NCBI RefSeq assembly: GCF_040649515.1
Contig: NZ_JBEZFP010000032.1
Coordinates: 13,967-77,966 of the forward strand
Source of the DNA: Yinghuangia elevatio
GTDB lineage: Bacteria > Actinomycetota > Actinomycetes > Streptomycetales > Streptomycetaceae
Direction of reading: 5' to 3'
DNA length: 64,000 bases
A model generated the notes under the pieces. The model ran no database searches, was not told the origin of the DNA, and saw only the letters and a program-made list of their open reading frames with translations. Position numbers and translations under genes: made by a program. This document shows positions 24,948 to 34,908 of this stretch, one piece after another; the first letter of the stretch is position 1; each line of letters opens with the position of its first letter.

Positions 24948-25913
24948 ATGGACCACGCCGAAGACCGCATCGACCCGCAATTGCGCGCACTGCTGCCCAT
25001 GTTGCCGAGGGTGGACGTCGCCGATCCCGCGGGCTTCCGCGAGGCCCAGCGGGTACGCCAGGCGCAACTGGCCGCCGCGGCCGGACCGTTGCCCGGAGTC
25101 ACGGTCGCGGACCGGACCGTCCCGGGGGTGGCCGACGGGCCGGACGTGCCGATACGCGTCTACGCACCCGACCGCGACCCGGCGCTGCGCGGTGTGCTGG
25201 TGTGGTTCCACGGCGGCGGATACGTCTTCGGCGACATAGCGAGTTCCGACCGATCCTGCGCCGCACTCGCGGTCGAGGCGGACTGCGTCGTCGTCAGCGT
25301 GGAATACCGGCTGGCGCCGGAGGACCCGTATCCCGCGGGTCTCGAGGATGCCCACGCCGCGCTCCTTTGGGTGGCCGAGCACGCGTCCGAGGTGGTCGGC
25401 GGGGGTGTCGACGCGTCGCGGATCGCGGTGGGCGGGGTGAGCGCGGGCGCGGGGCTCGCGGCGGCACTGGCGCTCTACGTCCGGGACAAGGGCGGCCCCG
25501 CGCTGGTGCTGCAACTGCTGGACAACCCGATGATCGACAATCACGTGGGCACCGTGTCCGCGAACGCGTTCACCGACACCCCGCTGTGGACCGGCCCGCA
25601 GGACAGGCTCGCCTGGAGCGCCTACCTCGGCGGCCTCGCCGGGTCGCCCGAGGCCGACGTACCGCCGTACGCCGCCCCGAGCCGGGCCTCCGAACTGGCG
25701 GGCCTGCCCCCGGCGTTCGTCACCGCGAACGAGTTCGACCCGCTGCGCGACGAGGGCATCGAGTACGCGCTGCGGCTGCTCCAGGCCGGCGTACCCGTCG
25801 AACTCCACCACCGCCCCGGCACCTTCCACGGCTCCAACTTCCTGCCCGGCGCGGAGGTCTCCGAGCGAGCGAGGGAGGACATGTACGCGGCGGTACGGCG
25901 CGCGTTCGTGTAG
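24948..25913 (+). CDS. HSL-family alpha/beta hydrolase (esterase/lipase)
   Basis: A 321-residue carboxylesterase of the hormone-sensitive lipase family. The oxyanion-hole motif is FHGGGYVFGD, the nucleophile elbow GGVSAGAG (GxSxG), the acid in EFDPLRDEG and the catalytic His in GTFHGSN near the end. A cap of about 50 residues precedes HGGG. ATG at 24948 follows GGGAGGA at 7 nt. It faces the two-component genes tail-to-tail. The likely substrates are short-chain esters. Confidence 0.92.
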   Translation: MDHAEDRIDPQLRALLPMLPRVDVADPAGFREAQRVRQAQLAAAAGPLPGVTVADRTVPGVADGPDVPIRVYAPDRDPALRGVLVWFHGGGYVFGDIASSDRSCAALAVEADCVVVSVEYRLAPEDPYPAGLEDAHAALLWVAEHASEVVGGGVDASRIAVGGVSAGAGLAAALALYVRDKGGPALVLQLLDNPMIDNHVGTVSANAFTDTPLWTGPQDRLAWSAYLGGLAGSPEADVPPYAAPSRASELAGLPPAFVTANEFDPLRDEGIEYALRLLQAGVPVELHHRPGTFHGSNFLPGAEVSERAREDMYAAVRRAFV

Positions 25914-25939
25914 CGGCGACTCGCTCGGCGGGCCGCGCG

Positions 25940-27133
<1,194 letters not shown>

Positions 27134-27142
27134 GCCGGCGCC

Positions 27143-27832
27143 CTAGAGCCGGTACCCGGCCTGGGCCACGGTTGCGATGACCGGCGGCTCGCCCAACTTG
27201 CGGCGCAGGCGGCTGACCGTCACCTTCACGGTGTTGGTGAACGGGTCGGTGGCCGCGTCCCACGCCCGTTCCAGCAGCTCGTCCGCCGACACGACCCGGC
27301 CCCGGGCCGACATGAGCAGCTCCAGGACCGCGAACTCCTTCGGACTGAGGACCAGTTGCCGGCCACCACGCCGCGCCTGCCGCCGACCCGCGTCGAGCAC
27401 GAGGTCGCCGAACTCCAGCACCGGCGGCACGTCAGGTTGCGCCCGGCGTCCCAACGTCCTTATCCGGGCCACCAGTTCGGCGAACGCGAAGGGTTTGGGA
27501 AGGTAGTCGTCCGCGCCCACCTCAAGGCCGTCCACCCGGTCCTCGATCGTCGAGGCCGCGGTGAGCATCAACACCCTTGCGGGGGAGCGGCGTCCGACGA
27601 GGGTACGGCAGACGTCGTCGCCGTGTACCCGGGGGAGGTCGCGGTCCAGGACGACCACGTCGTACCGGTTGACCGCGACGCGTTCGAGCGCGGACTCGCC
27701 GTCACCGGCAATGTCGACCGCCATCCCGGCCCGCCGCAGCCCGGACGCCAGTGTCTCCGCCAACTCGCGGTGGTCCTCCACGACGAGAACGCGCACGTAC
27801 TCCACCCCCAGGCCGTCCGACTTCGGGACCAT
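27143..27832 (-). CDS. OmpR-family response regulator
   Basis: A 229-residue regulator. The receiver domain has VLVVEDH, the phospho-acceptor in VVVLDRDLPRV, the Lys in YLPKPF, and a C-terminal winged helix (LSPKEFAVLELLMSARGRVVSADELLERAW, NTVKVTVSRLRRKLG). ATG at 27832 follows GGAAGGAG at 4 nt. It is partnered with the histidine kinase immediately downstream. The targets are unknown; the divergent secreted dioxygenase gene is a candidate. Confidence 0.93.
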   Translation of the reverse strand: MVPKSDGLGVEYVRVLVVEDHRELAETLASGLRRAGMAVDIAGDGESALERVAVNRYDVVVLDRDLPRVHGDDVCRTLVGRRSPARVLMLTAASTIEDRVDGLEVGADDYLPKPFAFAELVARIRTLGRRAQPDVPPVLEFGDLVLDAGRRQARRGGRQLVLSPKEFAVLELLMSARGRVVSADELLERAWDAATDPFTNTVKVTVSRLRRKLGEPPVIATVAQAGYRL

Positions 27833-28213
27833 CGTCTCCTTCCGCGCGTTACAGCACGGTAAGTACGGCCGCCCGCGACCGCCCCGACGGCCGGTCGGAC
27901 GTCACCGAAGTGGACGACGCACTCGGCCCCGGGAATTGCGGCCGATGCCGTGTCGGCGGGAGGGGCGGGGGTGAAGGCGACGCCGGGGGAGTACATGGCG
28001 GCTCCTGCGATCGTGGTCGTGCGGTCTGTCGGCGCCTCCGGGCCGCGGATCCCGGAGGCGCCTGACGGCAGGATTCCCGGCCGGGACAAGAAGATCGTGA
28101 GGAATCCCGACGCGTGCCACGCCTGTGAACCGCACTGGGACCGCGCTCGGCCGCCCGAGGGCGGGCCCGGCGCGTCTCACCGGTTTTTCACACTCGTCGG
28201 CGAAGCTCGGCGC
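27833..28213. other. Divergent region, response regulator / secreted dioxygenase
   Basis: A 381-bp gap. It contains a perfect 12-bp hairpin GGCGCCTCCGGG / CCCGGAGGCGCC at 28031-28062 with an 8-nt loop, 150 bp before the dioxygenase start. An in-frame extension of the dioxygenase to 27950 is open, but the Tat signal argues for the later start. Nothing else is recognised. Confidence 0.5.
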
Positions 28214-29122
28214 ATGACAGCGAACAACATGTCCCGGCGCAGGTTCCTCGTCGTCGGGACCGGCACCGCGGCGGCCGGCCCGGCGCTCGCCGCCTGCGGG
28301 GACGACTCCGGCAACGGCTCGGGCGACAACGGCGCCAAGGAGGGGGCGGTCCCGCCCGCCTCGGCGTCGCCGCAGGCGTCCGGTTCCGGCACCACCACTC
28401 AGTGCGTGCTGACCGCGAACGCCACAGAGGGGCCGTACTACCTCGACGACGCACTCGTGCGCCAGGACATCACCGAGGGCAAGCAGGGCGTCCCGTTCCG
28501 GCTGCGCCTGACCGTCCAGGACACGACGGCCTCGTGCGCGGCCGTCGCCGGCGCGGCCGTGGAGATCTGGCACTGCGACGCGTGGGGCTACTACTCGGGC
28601 TTCACCACCGCGAGCCCCGGGGGCGGAGTACCCGCGGAGAACACGGACGGCAGCAGCGCGAACGACCGGACGTACCTGCGCGGTTACCAGGTCGCGGGCG
28701 CCGACGGCGTGGTGGAGTTCACCACCATCGTGCCCGGCTGGTACACGCCGCGCGTCATGCACATCCACGTCAAGGTGCACACCGGTGGCGCGCAGCAGGA
28801 CGGCACGTACGAAGGCGGCAAGGTCAACTTCACGGGACAGCTCTTCTTCCCCGACTCGCTCGGGGAGGAGGTGTTCCCGCTCGCGCCGTACAACCGGCAC
28901 TCCGGAACGCCGACCAAGCTCGACGGCGACAGTGTGTACGGCGGCGGAGGTGCGTCCGACGGCCTCATGACCGTGACGCCCGTTCAGGCGGCCACGCCGT
29001 CGGCCGGATACGTGGGCACGCTCACCCTCGGCGTCGACACCACCAAGGAGAACAGCGGCGCGGGCGGACCGGGCGGCGGCCCGCCGGGAGGCGGCGGTGA
29101 CAGCGGCGGCGGCCGCGGCTGA
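28214..29122 (+). CDS. Secreted intradiol ring-cleavage dioxygenase-like protein
   Basis: A 302-residue protein with a Tat signal (SRRRFLVVGTGTAAAGPALAAC, with a lipobox-like end near residue 30). The intradiol dioxygenase fold follows: TEGPYYLDDALVRQDI, FRLRLTVQD, AAVEIWHCDAWGYYSGF, and the iron ligands in GWYTPRVMHIHVKVH (Tyr and H-x-H). A Gly/Pro-rich tail ends the protein. Extracellular members of this family act on catechol-like compounds or lack proven activity. There is no Shine-Dalgarno; a GAAGCT box 6 nt upstream may support leaderless initiation. Confidence 0.85.
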   Translation: MTANNMSRRRFLVVGTGTAAAGPALAACGDDSGNGSGDNGAKEGAVPPASASPQASGSGTTTQCVLTANATEGPYYLDDALVRQDITEGKQGVPFRLRLTVQDTTASCAAVAGAAVEIWHCDAWGYYSGFTTASPGGGVPAENTDGSSANDRTYLRGYQVAGADGVVEFTTIVPGWYTPRVMHIHVKVHTGGAQQDGTYEGGKVNFTGQLFFPDSLGEEVFPLAPYNRHSGTPTKLDGDSVYGGGGASDGLMTVTPVQAATPSAGYVGTLTLGVDTTKENSGAGGPGGGPPGGGGDSGGGRG

Positions 29123-29315
29123 CTCGGGCGGACCCGCTTTCCGGTGCACTCCGGGCGCCGCCCCGCTCCCGGTCCGCACGGCCTGTGCCCGCCCTGGCCG
29201 GGAGCTCCGCGCACGTGTCTGGAGAGTCGCGCCGGGCTGTGGCACGATCCGTCAGCACAGGGGCACAGCCGTTCGAGCCGTGCCCGGGTTCGCCTTGATC
29301 CGTTGGAGTGAACGC

Positions 29316-30086
29316 ATGTCGATAGTCCACGTGCCCGGCCGGTTCGACGGCAAGACCGCACTCGTCACCGGAGCCGGATCGGGCGTCGGCCGCGCGACCA
29401 CGCTGCGCCTTGCGGCCGAGGGCGCGAACGTCTACGCCCTGGACATCAACACCGACGCGCTGGCCGAGACCGCCAAGCTGGCCGGCGACCTGGCCGGCAA
29501 GGTCGCGACGCGCGTCACCGACGTCGCGAGCCGCGACGAGTGCTTCGCCGCGGTGGCGGACTGCGTCGCCGAGTTCGGCGGCCTGGACGTGCTCGGCAAC
29601 GTCGCGGGCATCGCGCGCGCCGAGCACGTGCTCGAGGTGACCGAGGCGGACTACCGCCGCATGATGGGCGTCAACACCGACGGCTACTTCTTCATGTGCC
29701 AGGCCGCGATCCCGCACCTTCTGGAGCGCTCCGGCAACATTGTCAACATCGCGTCTAACGCGGGCGTCATGGGCCTCGCGTACAGCGTCGTCTACACGAT
29801 GTCCAAGGGCGCCGTCGTGCAGCTGACGCGTTCGCTGGCCTGGGAGTTCATCAAGACGCCGCTGCGCGTGAACGCGATCGCGCCGGGCGGCATCGAGACG
29901 AACCTCGTCGCCAACTACCAGATGCCCGCCGACGTCGACTGGGACATGGTCGGCCGCTCGACCACGCCGCGCCCGATGGCGCAGCCGGAGGACATCGCCT
30001 CGATGTTCGCGTACGTCGCCTCCGACGAGGCGCGCAACGTGCACGGCGCCATTCTCAACAACGACACCGGCCTGACTGCCGGCTGA
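29316..30086 (+). CDS. SDR family oxidoreductase
   Basis: A 256-residue classical SDR. It has GAGSGVGRA, YALDIN (acidic end of beta-2, NAD preference), GNVAGIA in the NNAG position, NIASNAG (catalytic Ser) and YTMSK (YxxxK), ending with GGIETN and a typical 3-hydroxysteroid/20-beta-type C-terminus. ATG at 29316 follows GGAGTGAA. Substrate unknown. Confidence 0.9.
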   Translation: MSIVHVPGRFDGKTALVTGAGSGVGRATTLRLAAEGANVYALDINTDALAETAKLAGDLAGKVATRVTDVASRDECFAAVADCVAEFGGLDVLGNVAGIARAEHVLEVTEADYRRMMGVNTDGYFFMCQAAIPHLLERSGNIVNIASNAGVMGLAYSVVYTMSKGAVVQLTRSLAWEFIKTPLRVNAIAPGGIETNLVANYQMPADVDWDMVGRSTTPRPMAQPEDIASMFAYVASDEARNVHGAILNNDTGLTAG

Positions 30087-30135
30087 CACGTCGTCAACCC
30101 TGGTGCGGGGCCCCGCCGTCGGTACGATCGTCTGC

Positions 30136-30636
30136 GTGGCTGCAGACGGGGGCGCGGACGGCGGGGCACCTGCAAGTACGGACGAGGCGCGGAAACCGCG
30201 CCTGGGGCCGTGGGACACCGGCGCAAAGGTCCTGCACGCCCTGGGGCTGGCGACGCTGCTGGTGTCCGAGTACCTGCGGTTCTACATGGACGACGTGCGT
30301 GCGGGCCGCCCGGTGCCGGACACCGTCGAGTCCGCCCTCGAATCCGCCGTCGCGGCGGCGCGGGACGGCTCGTTCCACCGCACGTTCTGGGACATCCAGG
30401 AGGACGTCTCGTTCGGCCAGGAGCGGGCGGCGCTGTGGGCCGCGGTCTTCTTCGCAGTCGTCGTACGGCGCAACAACCACGGGCCGACCGACCTCCAGAC
30501 GGCCATCTCCGTTGTCACGGCCGCCTATTGCGCGATCGCCGCGCTGGCGGGTTCGTATCTGCTCTCCGCGGGCCCGCCGGTGCAGTTCGCGCTGCTCTTC
30601 TCGTTCGGCGCGATGTTCACGGTCACCCGCGAGTAG
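30136..30636 (+). CDS. Hypothetical membrane protein
   Basis: A 166-residue protein with a hydrophilic N-terminus of about 35 residues, an amphipathic or membrane segment (VLHALGLATLLVSEYLRF), an acidic middle part and two or three hydrophobic segments toward the C-terminus (ALWAAVFFAVVV, ISVVTAAYCAIAALAGSYLLSA, FALLFSFGAMFTV). No family is recognised. The GTG at 30136 is preferred to one at 30103 because a TACGAT box lies 7 nt upstream, fitting a leaderless start. Its stop is 3 bp from the convergent gene's stop. Confidence 0.65.
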   Translation: MAADGGADGGAPASTDEARKPRLGPWDTGAKVLHALGLATLLVSEYLRFYMDDVRAGRPVPDTVESALESAVAAARDGSFHRTFWDIQEDVSFGQERAALWAAVFFAVVVRRNNHGPTDLQTAISVVTAAYCAIAALAGSYLLSAGPPVQFALLFSFGAMFTVTRE

Positions 30637-30639
30637 CCG

Positions 30640-31458
30640 TCAACGGGCCGGATACGTCGCGCAGATGAGCGTCGAGTTGTTGCGGGCCAGCCAATACCAG
30701 TAGCGCGTCCGGTCGTTCGCCGCGCGCCGGCACATCGAGTCGGTGAGCGTGCTCGGCGCCCGGTACACGTTCGTGATCACGAGGATCGAGTCGTACTCGA
30801 CCGGAATGCGCTGGGCGCCGCAGTCGGCCCAGGTGAACAGGTTGCCGGAGTACTGCGGATCGCTCGACGTGCCGCCTTCGCGGCTGACCAGGAAGCACTG
30901 CCCTTGCTTGAACTGCCGTTCCAGGCACAGGGAGACGTTGCCGTAGCCCCAGCGCGCGTACCCGGCGTCGGCGGTCGGGCAGGTGCCGTTGACCCCGGCG
31001 ACCCGCGCGTACGCCTCCCATGCGCCGCACGGCACCTGCCGCGGCACCTCGCTGTTCCAGGTCCCGGCGCTGTCGCCGAGCAGGTACGCGTTGAGGCACG
31101 TCCCGACCCGCGCGGCAGCCTCGAAGGCCTCCTGGCGGGGATCGCGTACAGGCGCCGGTGGGGCCACCGGCCGCGGGTACGTCGGGTCGGGGGCCGCCGT
31201 GTACGGGTCCTCGGCGTCCGGATCCTCGGTGTCCGGGTCCGAGGCATCCGCGGGGGGAGCGGCACGGCGCGTGGCCGAGGCGTCCGGGAGCCGCGGCGTG
31301 TCGCCCGGCCCGGCCGTGGCGACCCCGCCGGTGAACGCCGTCCCGCCTCCCCCCGAGTCGTCCTCGAGGAGGAAGGGCAGGAACGCGACCGCGAACAGCA
31401 CTGCGGCCAGCGCCAATACGAGGCTTCCATTGGTCGTGGACTGCGATTCCCCCGTCAT
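30640..31458 (-). CDS. Membrane-anchored extracellular protein, Cys-rich (LppU-like)
   Basis: A 272-residue protein with one N-terminal membrane anchor (residues 13-31), an acidic low-complexity Asp/Pro/Glu linker to about residue 100 and an extracellular domain with six or more Cys (RVGTCLNAY, VPCGAWEAY, NGTCPTADAG, NVSLCLER, QGQCFLVSR, TWADCG, DSMCRR, LICATYP). The pattern of repeated VGTCL..C-type blocks recalls LppU/SCO3897-like septum-associated actinobacterial proteins. The function is unknown. The second ATG (31458) is chosen because TACCAT stands 7 nt upstream. Confidence 0.65.
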   Translation of the reverse strand: MTGESQSTTNGSLVLALAAVLFAVAFLPFLLEDDSGGGGTAFTGGVATAGPGDTPRLPDASATRRAAPPADASDPDTEDPDAEDPYTAAPDPTYPRPVAPPAPVRDPRQEAFEAAARVGTCLNAYLLGDSAGTWNSEVPRQVPCGAWEAYARVAGVNGTCPTADAGYARWGYGNVSLCLERQFKQGQCFLVSREGGTSSDPQYSGNLFTWADCGAQRIPVEYDSILVITNVYRAPSTLTDSMCRRAANDRTRYWYWLARNNSTLICATYPAR

Positions 31459-31615
31459 CGTCCGCATGGTACGGACTCGGCGGCCGGACGGAAACCGATC
31501 CCACCCGCCGTGCGCCGAGCACCCCTTCGCGACCGCGACGCCCGAATGGGCACCTCTGTAAGCCGGATGGTCGTCCGGAGTTCACCGGCGGTCGCTCGAA
31601 ACCGACCGCACAGGA

Positions 31616-31670
31616 CTAGGGAGTGTCGTCAAATTCGCGGGCCCGGCGAGAATTTGAAGACACGACCTAG
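31616..31670. mobile_element. CTAG-bounded 55-bp palindromic element
   Basis: The element starts and ends with CTAG and is an imperfect palindrome: 18 of the first 21 positions match the reverse complement of the end, including GTGTC and TCAAATTC against GAATTTGA and GACAC. The middle is GC-rich. It lies 65 bp before the PhoX-like gene. CTAG is rare in this DNA, and IS630-type transposons insert at CTAG, so a miniature non-autonomous element is one reading. Its right 15 bp recur at 45101-45115. Confidence 0.5.
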
Positions 31671-31735
31671 CGTCGGGCAGCGGACCGAGAGACTCTGGGC
31701 GACGGCCAGACCGTCCGCGACAAAGGGGGCACAAC

Positions 31736-32905
31736 ATGGACCGGCGTACGTTCCTGCGAGGCACCGCCGTCGGAGCGGGCACCGTCGCTCTCGGCGGATC
31801 GCTGTGGACCTCGGTCGCGGGCGCCGCGCCCGCGCAGCCGGGTGCCGGGCCCTACGGGGCGCTGCTCGGCCCGGACGCGAACGGCGTACGGCTCCCGGCC
31901 GGCTTCACCTCCCGCGTCGTCGCCCGCAGCGGCCGGTTCGTGACCCGTACGCTGCACCTGTGGCACGGCGCGCCCGACGGCGGCGCGTGCTTCCCGGACG
32001 GCGACGGCTGGATCTACGTGTCCAACTCCGAACTCCCTTTGGTGGGCGGGGTGTCCGCGCTGCGTTTCGCGGGGGACGGGCGCATCCGCGGGGCGTACTC
32101 GATCCTCGGCGGTACGAACGTGAACTGCGCGGGCGGCGCCACGCCGTGGGGCACGTGGCTCTCCTGCGAGGAGGTGCCGTTCGGCCAGGTGTGGGAGACC
32201 GACCCGTACGGCCGCAACGGTGCCGGTGCGCGCCCCGCCATGGGCCGCTTCAAGCACGAGGCCGCCGCGGCCGACCCCGACCGCCGCGTCATCTACCTCA
32301 CCGAGGACGAAGGCGACGGCTGCCTCTACCGGTTCACCCCGGACACCTGGGGCAACCTGTCGAGCGGCCGCCTGGACGTGCTGTGCGCGCCCGCCGAGCC
32401 GGTGACCGGACCGGTCACCTGGCGGCCCGTGCCCCGCCCCGGCGACTGGCTCGCCGGCACCCGCAACCAGGTCGCGGAGGCGCGGCACTTCGACGGCGGC
32501 GAGGGCGCCCACTACCGCGACGGGCGGCTGTGGTTCACCACCAAGGGCGACAACCGCGTGTGGGTGTACGACGCGGCGGCCGGCGTGCTCGACATCGCGT
32601 ACGACGACGGCCTGGTGCCCGCCGGGACCGCCCCGCTCACCGGTGTCGACAACATCACCGGCCGCCCCAACGGCGACCTGTTCGTCGCCGAGGACGGCGG
32701 CGACATGCAGATCTGCCTCATCACCGCGGACGCGACGGTCGCGCCGTTCCTCCAGGTCACCGGGCACGACGGCTCCGAGATCACCGGACCGGCGTTCAGC
32801 CCGGACGGCCGGCGGCTGTACTTCTCGTCGCAGCGCGGCACCTCGAACTCACCGCTGGCCGGCGTGACTTTCGAGGTGACGGGCCCCTTCCGGGACGCCG
32901 CCTGA
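31736..32905 (+). CDS. PhoX-like (DUF839) secreted phosphatase/phytase-like protein
   Basis: A 389-residue protein exported by Tat (DRRTFLRGTAVGAGTVALGG, cleaved after AGAAPA). The mature part is a beta-propeller of the PhoX/DUF839 family: GWIYVSNSEL, GGATPWGTWLSCEE, RFKHEAAAADPDRRVIYLTED, DGRLWFTTKGDNRVWVYD and DNITGRPNGDLFVAEDG. The last contains Ca/Fe-ligand-like acidic residues. Size is at the short end for PhoX. It hydrolyses phosphate esters outside the cell by family. The start follows AGGGGG. The last 57 bp overlap the convergent MFS gene. Confidence 0.88.
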   Translation: MDRRTFLRGTAVGAGTVALGGSLWTSVAGAAPAQPGAGPYGALLGPDANGVRLPAGFTSRVVARSGRFVTRTLHLWHGAPDGGACFPDGDGWIYVSNSELPLVGGVSALRFAGDGRIRGAYSILGGTNVNCAGGATPWGTWLSCEEVPFGQVWETDPYGRNGAGARPAMGRFKHEAAAADPDRRVIYLTEDEGDGCLYRFTPDTWGNLSSGRLDVLCAPAEPVTGPVTWRPVPRPGDWLAGTRNQVAEARHFDGGEGAHYRDGRLWFTTKGDNRVWVYDAAAGVLDIAYDDGLVPAGTAPLTGVDNITGRPNGDLFVAEDGGDMQICLITADATVAPFLQVTGHDGSEITGPAFSPDGRRLYFSSQRGTSNSPLAGVTFEVTGPFRDAA

Positions 32906-34177
32906 GACATCGGCCGGGTCCGGGGCGGGCCCTGCGCCCGTCCCGGACGCGACAGGCCCCGCGCCCGTCCCGGACGCCACGGTGCGTCCGGCCCGCTCCG
33001 CCGTGCGGCGGCCGGAACGCCGCTCCAACCGGGCGGACAGGACGGCGAGCGCCAGCGCGGACAGTGCCATCAGGGCGCCGACCCAGTTCGGCGAGGTGTA
33101 GCCGAGGCCGCCGGCGATCACCACGCCGCCGAGCCAGGTCGCCAGGGCGTTGCCGAGGTTGAACGCCGCGATGTTGCCCGACGAGGCCAGCGTCGGCGCG
33201 CCCGCGGCCTGGTCCATGACGCGCTTCTGCAAAGGCGGCACGGTCGCGAAGCCGAAGGCCCCGATCAGCATCAGGGTCACCGCCGCGGCGGCCTTGTGGT
33301 GCGCGGTCGCGGTGAACAGGGCGAGAGAGGCGGCCAGTCCGGTCAGCGAGATGTACAGGCTCGGCATCAGGGCGCGGTCCGCGAAGCGTCCGCCGACCAG
33401 GTTCCCCGCGAACAGGCCGACGCCGAACAGCACCAGGAGCCACGTCACGGAGCCTTCGGAATAGCCGGCGACGTCGGTCATCATCGGCGCGATGTAGCTG
33501 ATGGCGGCGAACACCCCGCCGAAACCGAGCACGGTCATCGCCATGGCCAGCCACACCTGGACGTTCCTCAGCGCCTCGAACTCCGGGCGCAGACGGGTGT
33601 CGCGGGCGGCCTCTCCGCCGACGCCCGCGCCCGCATGTGCGGGCACCAGGGCGGCGATACCCGCGAGCGCGAGCACGCCGAGACCCGCGACGACGGCGAA
33701 CGTGGTACGCCAGCCGAACGCCTGGCCGAGCCAGGTGCCGGCCGGTACGCCGACCACGTTGGCCGCGGTCAGGCCGGTGAACATGGTGGCGATTGCGGCG
33801 GCCCGCTTGCGCGGCGCCACCAGGTCAGCCGCGACGACGGCGCCGATGCCGAAGAAGGCCCCGTGCGCGAACGCGGCGACCACGCGGCCGGCGAGCATGA
33901 CGCCGAAGCCCGGCGCGACGGCGGAGAGCAGGTTGCCGGCGATGAACACGCCCATCAGCGAGAGCAGCATGCGCTTGCGCGGCACCCGGATGCCGAGCAC
34001 CGCCAGCAGCGGGCCGCCCACGACGACGCCGAGGGCGTACACCGAGAGCACGTGGCCCGCGGTCGGGATGGAGACGGAGTAGGTGTCGGCGACCTCGGGC
34101 AGCAGGCCCATCGGGATGAACTCGGTCGTTCCGATGCCGAAGGCGCCGATGGCCAGCGCCAGGAGTGCAAGAGGCAT
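32849..34177 (-). CDS. MFS transporter (drug/arabinose efflux type)
   Basis: A 442-residue transporter with 12 membrane segments. The N-terminal FGIGTTEFIPMGLLPEVA and the motif-A-like RVPRKRMLLSLM are those of the AraJ/Cml-type drug:H+ antiporter group. The C-terminal tail beyond the last membrane segment contains a duplicated VASGTGAGP, from a 24-bp tandem repeat in the DNA. It overlaps the 3' end of the PhoX-like gene by 57 bp, antisense. It is divergent from a MarR gene and probably controlled by it. Confidence 0.92.
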   Translation of the reverse strand: MPLALLALAIGAFGIGTTEFIPMGLLPEVADTYSVSIPTAGHVLSVYALGVVVGGPLLAVLGIRVPRKRMLLSLMGVFIAGNLLSAVAPGFGVMLAGRVVAAFAHGAFFGIGAVVAADLVAPRKRAAAIATMFTGLTAANVVGVPAGTWLGQAFGWRTTFAVVAGLGVLALAGIAALVPAHAGAGVGGEAARDTRLRPEFEALRNVQVWLAMAMTVLGFGGVFAAISYIAPMMTDVAGYSEGSVTWLLVLFGVGLFAGNLVGGRFADRALMPSLYISLTGLAASLALFTATAHHKAAAAVTLMLIGAFGFATVPPLQKRVMDQAAGAPTLASSGNIAAFNLGNALATWLGGVVIAGGLGYTSPNWVGALMALSALALAVLSARLERRSGRRTAERAGRTVASGTGAGPVASGTGAGPAPDPADVSGGVPEGARHLESHAGQR

Positions 34178-34218
34178 GAGAGGGCTTTCGTCGGGGCCGG
34201 GGACGGCACGGCGTAGCG

Positions 34219-34263
34219 GTTACTTGCAGACGACGTTACTTGCATGCGCGGGATATATGCAAG
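34219..34263. promoter_or_regulatory. Operator-like repeats between MFS and MarR genes
   Basis: GTTACTTGCA occurs twice (34219-34228 and 34235-34244). An inverted copy ATGCAAG at 34257-34263 pairs with CTTGCAT at 34239-34245. TTGCA-type repeats like these suit MarR-family dimers. The site lies in the 162-bp divergent gap, 42-86 bp upstream of the MFS start. Confidence 0.6.
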
Positions 34264-34339
34264 AGCGGGTTAATCGCGCGAGTGGGGTATCATGGCGGAC
34301 AAGAGTCGGCGCGATGCCGGCTGTGAAGGGGAGTGCGGT

Positions 34340-34813
34340 ATGCGTGGACCGGAGATCGACGGGCGCGTCCTCGCCCAGGGCTGGTGCGCCCTCTCGCTGC
34401 TCCACGACCGGATCGACGCCCACCTGGAGAAGGCGCTGCAGAGCGCGCACGGGTTGAGCGTCCGGGAGTATTCGGCGCTGGTCGTGCTGAGCGAGCAGCA
34501 CGACGGGGATGGCGGCCACCTGAGCATGACGCGCCTCGCGGACACCGTGGCCCTGAGCCAGAGCGCGACGACGCGGCTGGTCACGCGCCTGGAGGAGCGC
34601 GGCCTGCTGGTGCGGTACCTCTGCCCGACGGACCGGCGCGGCATCTACACCAACGTCACCGACGCGGGCCGGGCGCTGTTCGACCGGGCGCGCGAGACCA
34701 ACGACCGGGCACTCGAGGAGGCCTTGGCCCACGCCGAGAAGTCGCCCGAGCTGCGGCCGCTGGTCGAGGTCGTGCGCGCCATGCAGCACGCCGCCACGGC
34801 CCCGCGGGCCTGA
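34340..34813 (+). CDS. MarR-family transcriptional regulator
   Basis: A 157-residue winged-helix regulator. The DNA-binding part is LSMTRLADTVALSQSATTRLVTRLEERGLLVR, followed by the wing YLCPTDRRGIYTNVTDAG; N- and C-terminal helices form the dimer interface. ATG at 34340 is chosen for AAGGGGAG at 6 nt; an in-frame ATG at 34292 lacks one. It is divergent from the MFS exporter gene, the usual layout for a ligand-relieved repressor of efflux. Confidence 0.92.
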   Translation: MRGPEIDGRVLAQGWCALSLLHDRIDAHLEKALQSAHGLSVREYSALVVLSEQHDGDGGHLSMTRLADTVALSQSATTRLVTRLEERGLLVRYLCPTDRRGIYTNVTDAGRALFDRARETNDRALEEALAHAEKSPELRPLVEVVRAMQHAATAPRA

Positions 34814-34908
34814 TCCGGCGACGCACCCACGTTCGGCGCAACCACCGGCTCGCGGCGCCGCCGCACGTGATCATCGGGATTCCGGCACACGGAGGGAACC
34901 CGATTTCG

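Noticed and set aside
27950..28213. Longer start for the secreted dioxygenase at 27950
   Set aside because: It would bury the Tat signal 90 residues inside the protein; the ATG at 28214 places it at the N-terminus.
31616..31670. Simple rho-independent terminator
   Set aside because: It lies upstream of the PhoX-like gene and 158 bp before the start side of the divergent gene, has AT-rich arms unlike the GC hairpins between convergent genes, and shares ends with a second copy. A terminator role is not excluded but is less likely.
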